Source: Rhizobium mayense (GTDB lineage Bacteria > Pseudomonadota > Alphaproteobacteria > Rhizobiales > Rhizobiaceae). From it: a stretch of 64,000 nucleotides of DNA. Made by a program: the position numbers and the translations under genes. Under the pieces are notes generated by a model, which saw nothing but the letters and a program-made list of their open reading frames with translations, made no database searches and had not been told where the DNA came from. Location of the stretch: positions 62,001 to 126,000 of the forward strand of contig NZ_JARFYM010000007.1 in the NCBI RefSeq assembly GCF_030272705.1. The letters run 5' to 3'. This document shows positions 57,973-64,000 of the stretch, one piece after another (within the stretch, counting starts at the first letter, position 1; each line of letters starts with the position of its first letter).

Positions 57973-59229
57973 TCACGCCAATTGCGGCTCACCCTCGCGG
58001 TCCGGCGCGTTCAGACTGTCGATCTGGCGCAATTGCGGGAAACCGCTCGCCCAGATGATCGCCACAGCCAACGTGCCGATGCCGCCGATGACGACGGCAG
58101 GGACGGCGCCGAAATAGTGCGCCATCGTGCCGGCACGAAACTCGCCGAGTTCGTTCGACGCGCCGACGAAGACCATATTCACGGCGTTGACACGGCCGCG
58201 CACATGATCCGGCGTCCAGAGCGTGATCAGCGTTTCGCGGACATAGACCGAGATCAGATCCGACGCGCCCATGATGGCGAGCGCGGCAATCGACAGCCAC
58301 GGCGTATGCGAGATACCGAAAATCAATGTTCCGAGCCCAAACATTCCGACGCCAATGAACATGCAAATCCCCGCCCGGTGCCGGATGGGATAGGTCGCCA
58401 GAAGCAGGCCCATGGCAATGGCGCCGAAGCTCGGAGCAGCCCGCAGCAGGCCGAGGCCCCAAGGACCGAGCGTCAGAATATCGCGTGCATAGATTGGCAT
58501 CAGCGCCACCGCACCGCCGAGGAGCACGGCAAAGAGATCGAGAGAGACGGCGCCGAGCACGACCTTTTCCGACCAGATGAAACGGAAGCCGGCGAGGATC
58601 TCATTCAAGCTCCTCGCTTCGTGCGCAACGCGCTGCTGTGGTTTCGGAATGAGGAAGGTCAGCAGCGAACCGGCGGCGAAGAACAGGACGGCGACGGTGT
58701 AGGAAACGCTGGGGCCGACGCCATAGAGCAGGCCGCCGGCCACTGGGCCGAGAATGGCAGCCGCATCCCAGGACATGGAATTCCAGGTCACCGCGTTCGC
58801 CAGATCCTCAGGCGGAATGAGATTCGGCGCCAGCGATTGCGTCGCCGGCGTCATGAAGGCGCGCTCGATGCCGAAGACGGCCAGGATCAGGAAAACCGGG
58901 AGGGGCGCGAAGGTGCCGGAAACGGTTAGGAACAGCAATGCCGCCGCACAAATCGTGCCGACGAGGATGCAAACGGCAGCCACCATGCGCCTGTTGTAGC
59001 GGTCGGCGACCGTGCCGGTCACCAGGATCAACAGCAGGGACGGAAGGAACTGTACGAGACCAATCAGGCCGAGATAGATCGGATTGCCGGTATGGTCATA
59101 CATTTGCCACCCGACGGAGACGCTGACGACCTGCGTGGCGAAAGCCGTTAGAAAACGGGCAAAGAAGAAATAGGTGTAGGCAATGTGCCGGAATGCGGCT
59201 AACCGGTCTCCGCTGGCGACCAACGACAT
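57973..59229 (-). CDS. MFS transporter, EntS-like
   Basis: A 418-residue inner-membrane carrier with 12 probable helices. The EntS-type start (RHIAYTYFFFARFLTAFATQVVSVSVGWQMYDHTGNPIYLGLIGLVQFLPSLLLI) and GTVADRYNRRMVAA loop (motif A) are clear. ATG 59229 is preceded by GGAGAG; a longer N-terminus from 59307 is unlikely. It is monocistronic, 48 bases before the HlyD gene on the same strand. EntS-like proteins often export siderophores but nothing nearby makes one, so substrate is open. Confidence 0.87.
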   Translation of the reverse strand: MSLVASGDRLAAFRHIAYTYFFFARFLTAFATQVVSVSVGWQMYDHTGNPIYLGLIGLVQFLPSLLLILVTGTVADRYNRRMVAAVCILVGTICAAALLFLTVSGTFAPLPVFLILAVFGIERAFMTPATQSLAPNLIPPEDLANAVTWNSMSWDAAAILGPVAGGLLYGVGPSVSYTVAVLFFAAGSLLTFLIPKPQQRVAHEARSLNEILAGFRFIWSEKVVLGAVSLDLFAVLLGGAVALMPIYARDILTLGPWGLGLLRAAPSFGAIAMGLLLATYPIRHRAGICMFIGVGMFGLGTLIFGISHTPWLSIAALAIMGASDLISVYVRETLITLWTPDHVRGRVNAVNMVFVGASNELGEFRAGTMAHYFGAVPAVVIGGIGTLAVAIIWASGFPQLRQIDSLNAPDREGEPQLA

Positions 59230-59373
59230 GAAACGAGACTCTCCGACCAGGGCAAATGCACAGAGCGCGCTCGCCCGGCCTGTTAAACATGATTCAGCGT
59301 GCTTCAAAGCATGGGACTTGCCCGTTAAGTCGCCAATGTCTACATCTCTGTCAACCGCGAAATGGAGACGGAT

Positions 59374-59667
59374 ATGCTTGCCTTATTTCAAACCATTGAT
59401 CTGGCTTTGAATCTTTATACCTGGGTGCTGATCGCCAGTGCGATCTTCTCTTGGCTCTATGCTTTCAATGTCATCAATTCGAGCAATCAGTTCGTCAACT
59501 CGGTTGGAAGTTTCCTCTATGCAGTCACTGAGCCTGCGCTCCGCCCGATCCGGCGCGTGCTGCCCGATCTCGGCGGCATCGACATTTCGCCCATCATCCT
59601 GCTGCTGATCATCTTCTTCTTCCGTTCGCTGATGTGGAACACGCTTTACCCGATTTTTGGCCGGTGA
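59374..59667 (+). CDS. yggT: YggT-family membrane protein
   Basis: A 97-residue protein with two membrane helices ([35 protein letters not shown] and [20 protein letters not shown]). NPxxPxRxxxP-like [21 protein letters not shown] is the conserved loop. ATG 59374 with GGAG seven bases upstream fits the family better than ATG 59362. The stop overlaps the next gene as GTGA. Role linked to membrane or osmotic functions in other bacteria, not defined. Confidence 0.92.
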   Translation: MLALFQTIDLALNLYTWVLIASAIFSWLYAFNVINSSNQFVNSVGSFLYAVTEPALRPIRRVLPDLGGIDISPIILLLIIFFFRSLMWNTLYPIFGR

Positions 59668-59978
59668 GCGGGGCCTGGCAGGCTTTTGCCGACCATGTGC
59701 GGCTATCTGTCCGGCTCACGCCGAATGGTGGGCGTGACGCGATCGACGGTGTCGAGACCGGCGGCGACGGCGAGTCCTATCTGAAGGCACGTGTTTCCGC
59801 AGTGCCGGAAAAGGGCAAGGCCAACAAGGCGCTGATCGTACTGCTTGCCAAGAACCTCGGCGTTGCCAAATCCGCAGTCAGCCTGATCTCCGGCGATACG
59901 GCGCGTAAAAAAATCCTCCGGGTCGATGGCGATCCGGAGGATTTGATAGGCAAGCTGAATGCTCTGCCGAAGGACTGA
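59664..59978 (+). CDS. yggU: DUF167/YggU-family protein
   Basis: A 104-residue protein starting GTG at 59664 ([27 protein letters not shown]) and overlapping yggT by four bases. The [47 protein letters not shown] segment is the family core. Function unknown; the conserved yggT-yggU pairing is common in alpha- and gammaproteobacteria. It ends back to back with ppa, with no intergenic bases. Confidence 0.92.
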   Translation: MSGAWQAFADHVRLSVRLTPNGGRDAIDGVETGGDGESYLKARVSAVPEKGKANKALIVLLAKNLGVAKSAVSLISGDTARKKILRVDGDPEDLIGKLNALPKD

Positions 59979-60515
59979 TCAGGCCTTTGCCTTCTTGGCG
60001 CGCTCGATAGCTTCGAGAATGAGCTCGCCGGCTTCCTTCGAACCCTTCCAGCCATAGATCTTCACCCACTTGCCGGGCTCCAGATCCTTGTAGTGCTCGA
60101 AGAAATGCTCGATCTGCTTCAGCGTAATTTCCGGCAGGTCGGTGTGTTCCTTGACCTTCTCGTAGCGCAGCGTCAGCTTCGGCGAGGGAACGGCGATGAT
60201 CTTTTCATCCTTGCCGGAATTGTCTTCCATCATTAGCACGCCGATCGGGCGCACATTGATGACGCAGCCCGGAACGAGCGGGCGGGTGCTTGCGATGAGG
60301 ACGTCGATCGGGTCGCCGTCTTCGGAAAGCGTGTGCGGGACGAAGCCGTAATTGCCCGGATAGGTCATCGGTGTGTAGAGGAAACGGTCGACGACCAGCG
60401 TACCGGCCTCCTTGTCCATCTCATACTTGATCGGATGACCGCCGACCGGAACTTCAACGATGACGTTGACGTCTTCGGGCGGATTCTTGCCAATGGAAAT
60501 CGCGTCGATGCGCAT
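59979..60515 (-). CDS. ppa: Inorganic pyrophosphatase
   Basis: A 178-residue soluble family I pyrophosphatase that hydrolyses PPi. Metal-binding sequence [10 protein letters not shown] occurs in [15 protein letters not shown] near residue 65, KYEMDKEAG at 29-37 and [10 protein letters not shown] in the middle. RBS AGGGGAGACGC precedes the ATG. Standard length for bacteria. It ends exactly at the yggU stop, so the two transcripts overlap. Confidence 0.97.
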   Translation of the reverse strand: MRIDAISIGKNPPEDVNVIVEVPVGGHPIKYEMDKEAGTLVVDRFLYTPMTYPGNYGFVPHTLSEDGDPIDVLIASTRPLVPGCVINVRPIGVLMMEDNSGKDEKIIAVPSPKLTLRYEKVKEHTDLPEITLKQIEHFFEHYKDLEPGKWVKIYGWKGSKEAGELILEAIERAKKAKA

Positions 60516-60641
60516 GCGTCTCCCCTAATAAGGATGGTTGCTGCGCCCAGATAATCGGATTCATGACGCAACGCAACAAGGCATTGGCGCGGCGCGGGAT
60601 TTTAAAGCCGTTACGGCGAACGTCGCAGCAGGTGGCCTTAA

Positions 60642-60742
60642 CGCATGTCGCGCAGAAGTGCGCAGCGGTTTTGCGAGAACGACATGCGCAAAATCAAGAA
60701 CCTTAGAGCGCAAGGAGCCAGTCCGAAAGACCGCGACACGCT
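60642..60742. repeat. Palindromic intergenic repeat with CGCATGTCG ends
   Basis: CGCATGTCG at 60642-60650 and CGACATGCG at 60680-60688 form a perfect nine-base inverted repeat around GCGCAGAAGTGCGCAGCGG; a related tail follows to the GNAT stop. I recall similar sequences as a widespread rhizobial intergenic element. It lies between ppa and the GNAT gene. Confidence 0.55.
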
Positions 60743-61249
60743 TTAAGGCCAGACGAAGCCGATCTTCTTGAGCTGCTTGCGATCGAAGGTCTCGATGCCC
60801 TCGCAGAAATCTGCGCCGCCCTGACCGCGATAGAAGCGATCGGCATTCTCGTTTTCCTCAAGGCACCAGACCACCAGTCCCTTGCAGCCGAGGGACTTCA
60901 AGAGCCGGCGCGCTTCGCCGAAGAGAAGCCGGCCAAGACCGATGCCTTGATATTCGGGGCGAAGATAAAGTTCGTAGATCTCGCCTTCCTGCGGCAGTGC
61001 GCGGGCGCGGTTGAGACCGAGCGTGGCGTAGCCGGCGATCTCACCGGCAACATCGAGAACCAGAAGCGTCGCCGGGCCGCTGGTCGCCTTGCGCCACCAG
61101 GCTTCGCCACGGCGCTCGATCATATGGCTGAGCGCGCGATGCGGAATGATGCCGGTATAGGTGTACTGCCACGACAGGCGATGCACCTCGGAAATGGCCC
61201 GGGCATCATGCGGTTCAGCCCGCCGAACATCGATCGACAACGTCTTCAT
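60743..61249 (-). CDS. GNAT-family N-acetyltransferase
   Basis: A 168-residue acetyltransferase. The start RRAEPHDARAISEVHRLSWQYTYTGIIP is the N-terminal GNAT pattern; acetyl-CoA motif A is in EIYELYLRPEYQGIGLGRLLFGEARRLL near residue 100, with QGIGLG. WCLEENENADRFYRGQGG near 135 completes the fold. Substrate unknown. ATG 61249 gives the natural start; an upstream frame extension to 61372 lacks support and would overlay the start of typA's leader. Confidence 0.88.
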   Translation of the reverse strand: MKTLSIDVRRAEPHDARAISEVHRLSWQYTYTGIIPHRALSHMIERRGEAWWRKATSGPATLLVLDVAGEIAGYATLGLNRARALPQEGEIYELYLRPEYQGIGLGRLLFGEARRLLKSLGCKGLVVWCLEENENADRFYRGQGGADFCEGIETFDRKQLKKIGFVWP

Positions 61250-61396
61250 AACGGCTACTCTGGTCCCGCCAGCGAAAATTAACCATCCACAAATCATGCG
61301 GATCAGCAACTTGCCCACAGTCTTTATCCGTGGACGGCTGCTGAAAATTAACGCATTTTTAACCTTTGCCACAAGGGCTCAAAAATCGAACACACA

Positions 61397-61424
61397 AAAT
61401 AAAACCCCGGCACAGTGGCCGGGG
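61397..61424 (-). terminator. Rho-independent terminator of typA
   Basis: CCCCGGC at 61405-61411 pairs with GCCGGGG at 61418-61424 around a six-base loop; on the minus strand it is followed by TTTTATTTTG (61404-61395). It lies 32 bases after the typA stop. Confidence 0.85.
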
Positions 61425-61456
61425 TCAATTCGTCCGAAGCGGTACGAGTCGCTCTA

Positions 61457-63274
61457 TTATGCGTAGCGAGCCTTCTCGAAACGCTTACGCTCGTTTGGAT
61501 CGAGGTACATTTTGCGCAGGCGGATCGACTTCGGCGTGACTTCGACCAACTCGTCGTCCTGGATCCAGGAGAGCGCACGGTCGAGCGTCATGCGGATCGG
61601 CGGGGTGAGCTTCACGGCTTCATCCTTGCCCGCGGCGCGGATGTTGGTGAGCTTCTTGCCCTTCAGCACGTTGACTTCGAGGTCGTTGTCGCGCGAGTGG
61701 ATGCCAATAATCATGCCGGCATAGACCTTCTCGCCGGCGTCGATGATCATCGGGCCGCGGTCTTCCAGGTTGAACAGGGCGTAGGCCACGGCTTCGCCGG
61801 CTTCGTTGGCGAGCAGCACGCCGTTGACGCGGCCGCCGATTTCGCCCTTGTAGGGCTGATAGTCATGGAACAGACGGTTCATGACGGCCGTGCCGCGGGT
61901 GTCTGTTAAAAGTTCCGACTGATAGCCGATCAGGCCGCGGGTCGGCGCCCAGAAGACGAGACGCACGCGGTTGCCGCCTGAAGGACGCAGCTCGGCCATT
62001 TCGGCCTTCCGCTCGGACATCTTCTGCACGACGATGCCGGAGTGCTCTTCGTCCACGTCGATAACGACTTCTTCGATCGGCTCGAGAAGCTGGCCGTCCT
62101 CGTCCTTGTGCATGACGACGCGCGGACGCGACACGGCGAGTTCGAAGCCTTCGCGGCGCATGGTTTCGATCAGAACCGCAAGCTGCAATTCACCGCGGCC
62201 GGAAACATAGAACGAGTCCTTCCCTTCGGCTTCTTCGATCTTCAGCGCGACATTGCCTTCGGCTTCCTTGAAGAGGCGGTCACGGATGACGCGCGAGGTG
62301 ACCTTGTCGCCTTCGGTGCCCGCGTAGGGGCTGTCGTTGACGATGAAGGACATGGTGACGGTCGGCGGGTCGATCGGCTGTGCGATCAGCGGCTCGCTGA
62401 CCTGCGGGTCGCAGAAAGTGTCGGCGACCGTACCCTTGGAGAGGCCGGCAATCGCGACGATGTCACCCGCCTGCGCTTCTTCGATCGGCTGGCGTTCGAT
62501 GCCGCGGAAGGCGAGGATCTTGGAAATACGGCCGGTTTCGATCGTGTTGCCATCGGCGTGCAGGACCTTGACGGCCTGGTTCGGCTTGATGGAGCCGGAA
62601 TGGATGCGGCCGGTGATGATGCGGCCAAGGAAGGGGTTGGCTTCCAAGATTGTGCCGATCATGCGGAACGGACCTTCGCCGACGGTCGGCTCCGGAACGT
62701 GCTTGACGACGAGATCGAGCAGCGGCCCCAGACCTTCGTCCTTCGGACCCTCGGGCGAATAGTTCATCCAGCCGTTACGGCCGGAACCGTAGAGGATCGG
62801 GAAGTCGAGCTGCTCGTCGGTGGCGTCGAGATTGGCGAAGAGATCGAAGACCTCGTTGATGACTTCGTCGGCACGGGCGTCCGGACGGTCGATCTTGTTG
62901 ATCGCGACGATCGGGCGAAGACCAACCTTCAGCGCCTTGCCGACGACGAACTTGGTCTGCGGCATCGGGCCTTCGGCGGCATCGACGAGAACGATCGCGC
63001 CGTCCACCATCGACAGAATGCGCTCGACCTCACCGCCGAAGTCGGCGTGGCCGGGGGTGTCGACAATGTTGATGCGGGTATCCTTCCAGACGACAGAGGT
63101 CGCCTTGGCGAGAATGGTGATGCCGCGTTCCTTTTCCAGATCGTTCGAGTCCATGACGCGTTCGGCAACGCGCTGGTTCTCGCGGAAGGAGCCGGACTGC
63201 TTCAGAAGCTCGTCGACAAGGGTGGTTTTCCCATGGTCAACGTGCGCGATGATCGCGATGTTGCGAAGTGCCAT
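61457..63274 (-). CDS. typA: GTPase TypA/BipA
   Basis: A 605-residue ribosome-binding translational GTPase involved in stress, cold and, in pathogens, virulence control. G1 is AHVDHGKTT near residues 9-17 ([17 protein letters not shown]), G3 [10 protein letters not shown]4 NKIDRP and the EF-G-like domains II, III and V plus the TypA-specific C-terminal part ([31 protein letters not shown]). ATG 63274 is chosen over an upstream ATG at 63322. A strong terminator follows. Confidence 0.97.
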   Translation of the reverse strand: MALRNIAIIAHVDHGKTTLVDELLKQSGSFRENQRVAERVMDSNDLEKERGITILAKATSVVWKDTRINIVDTPGHADFGGEVERILSMVDGAIVLVDAAEGPMPQTKFVVGKALKVGLRPIVAINKIDRPDARADEVINEVFDLFANLDATDEQLDFPILYGSGRNGWMNYSPEGPKDEGLGPLLDLVVKHVPEPTVGEGPFRMIGTILEANPFLGRIITGRIHSGSIKPNQAVKVLHADGNTIETGRISKILAFRGIERQPIEEAQAGDIVAIAGLSKGTVADTFCDPQVSEPLIAQPIDPPTVTMSFIVNDSPYAGTEGDKVTSRVIRDRLFKEAEGNVALKIEEAEGKDSFYVSGRGELQLAVLIETMRREGFELAVSRPRVVMHKDEDGQLLEPIEEVVIDVDEEHSGIVVQKMSERKAEMAELRPSGGNRVRLVFWAPTRGLIGYQSELLTDTRGTAVMNRLFHDYQPYKGEIGGRVNGVLLANEAGEAVAYALFNLEDRGPMIIDAGEKVYAGMIIGIHSRDNDLEVNVLKGKKLTNIRAAGKDEAVKLTPPIRMTLDRALSWIQDDELVEVTPKSIRLRKMYLDPNERKRFEKARYA

Positions 63275-63490
63275 ATGTCTTAATCTCTGAGGCTGGGGCG
63301 CTGTATAAAGCAAACAGGCCAATTACATTTGGCGCGCTCATACCCTTTTTTTCGCGTTTGCGAAAGGGGGGAGGCGCGAAAGCGGCAGTAAGCTCGCCTA
63401 CAACCTCTGCCGACGCCTCAATTTCGCGTTGTTCAACAGCAAGTGTCATCAATAGGAAACACAGCAGCTACCGCATGCGCGCTGTGACGG

Positions 63491-64000
63491 TCACGCCGCT
63501 GCAACATTCTCCATCTGCTTGCGCACACCGTTAAACACCTGCGCCGGCACGCGCAAACTGACATCTTCCTGATAGAGTGCCCTCACCTCGTCGAGACGTT
63601 CGTCCACCTCGATCGCCAGCGCGGCGAGACGATCGAACATTGCCAGGCGAACCGGAGATATCTCTTCGCCAGGCTGTGGCATCGGCCCCCAGTTGTCCCA
63701 GGGAAGCATCTCCACTTTGTTGAGGGCGGCGAAGTCTCGGACAAGATTCATCGCAATGAACCAGAAGCCCGACTCGTCGAAGATGCCAAAGGTGCCAGGA
63801 TCCGCATTGCCGGCGCGGCAGCGTTGCCAGGCTTCGCCAGCTCTGAGGAATTTGCCCGGCGGCAGGTCAAGCGGTTCGAAATCGAGCTTCAAGGCAGCAC
63901 GCTGGAGATCGTCGATCTGGAAATCCGCAGACACCCAGCGCCGCCCATCCCAATATTCTGTGATCCAGTGATCGATGCCCTTGCCGGCCTCGAAATACAT
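63491..64000 (-). CDS. Transglutaminase-like protein, 3' part
   Basis: A 169-residue fragment running off the window edge, so the N-terminus is missing. The HWITEYWDGRRWVSADFQIDDL segment near the start carries the His and Asp of the transglutaminase-like catalytic triad with the TrpXXX pattern of the superfamily; the Cys part would lie beyond the window. The C-terminal region (WDNWGPMPQPGEEISPVRLAMFDRLAALAIEVDERL) is helical and unassigned. It ends with PAQVFNGVRKQMENVAAA. Likely a peptidase or protein-modifying enzyme; family call is moderate. Confidence 0.7.
   Translation of the reverse strand: MYFEAGKGIDHWITEYWDGRRWVSADFQIDDLQRAALKLDFEPLDLPPGKFLRAGEAWQRCRAGNADPGTFGIFDESGFWFIAMNLVRDFAALNKVEMLPWDNWGPMPQPGEEISPVRLAMFDRLAALAIEVDERLDEVRALYQEDVSLRVPAQVFNGVRKQMENVAAA

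Noticed and set aside
63340..63375. TTTCGC/GCGAAA hairpin upstream of typA as a regulatory element
   Set aside because: The stem is short and A/T and G/C runs around it could arise by chance; there is no evidence of conserved function.

Overview
The window is ordinary chromosome of an alphaproteobacterium, most likely a Rhizobium or close relative in the Rhizobiaceae. The evidence is the GC-rich coding style, the mdh-sucC-sucD-sucA-sucB-lpdA order, an F1-only atpHAGDC operon without F0 genes, an Omp19-like lipoprotein, a heme operon carrying a Mic60-like gene, and two copies of a 104-bp double palindrome resembling the rhizobial intergenic mosaic element (RIME). No rRNA, tRNA, insertion sequence, prophage or CRISPR array was seen.

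Layout. 1-2265: 3' part of glpD and an alpha/alpha-toroid protein. 2284-5271: a hemerythrin-like gene and a small cysteine-rich ORF divergent from a two-gene operon of flavin-binding split-barrel (PNPOx-like) proteins, the second fused to GAF and winged-helix-like regions. 5367-8707: TPP riboswitch and a YkoF/ThiXYZ-type pyrimidine or thiamine-precursor uptake operon. 8773-14879: acyltransferase, then a LysR regulator divergent from an iron alcohol dehydrogenase, aldehyde dehydrogenase and enolase-superfamily operon. 15030-19976: ATP synthase F1. 20238-26448: DUF4345-like membrane protein, priA, PlsC-like acyltransferase, xerC-like recombinase and TraB/GumN protein. 26685-38791: the 2-oxoglutarate dehydrogenase/succinyl-CoA synthetase/malate dehydrogenase block, with accessory genes inserted between sucA and sucB and between sucB and lpdA. 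38972-44683: zapE, Omp19-like lipoprotein and sdhCDAB. 44993-47710: repeat-rich secreted protein, METTL20-like methyltransferase, EVE and YciI proteins and a PIN-type toxin-antitoxin pair. 47765-55784: gpsA-tsaD divergent from hemC-hemD-mic60-hemY, followed by terB-like and amidotransferase genes. 55814-64000: FUSC/HlyD efflux pair, MFS transporter, yggT-yggU, ppa, GNAT, typA and a partial transglutaminase-like gene.

The genes are mainly central energy metabolism (TCA cycle, complex II, F1 ATPase, heme). The mdh-suc-lpdA block and sdhCDAB supply successive TCA steps, heme synthesis supports respiration, and F1 uses the resulting proton gradient. The best candidate for an undescribed system is the hemerythrin plus PNPOx/GAF/winged-helix module at 2284-5271, which looks like a redox, oxygen or NO response unit. 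Other useful leads are a 26-bp perfect palindrome before mdh, extra secreted proteins inside the TCA operon, and a RIME-like repeat that supplies the end of a coding sequence.
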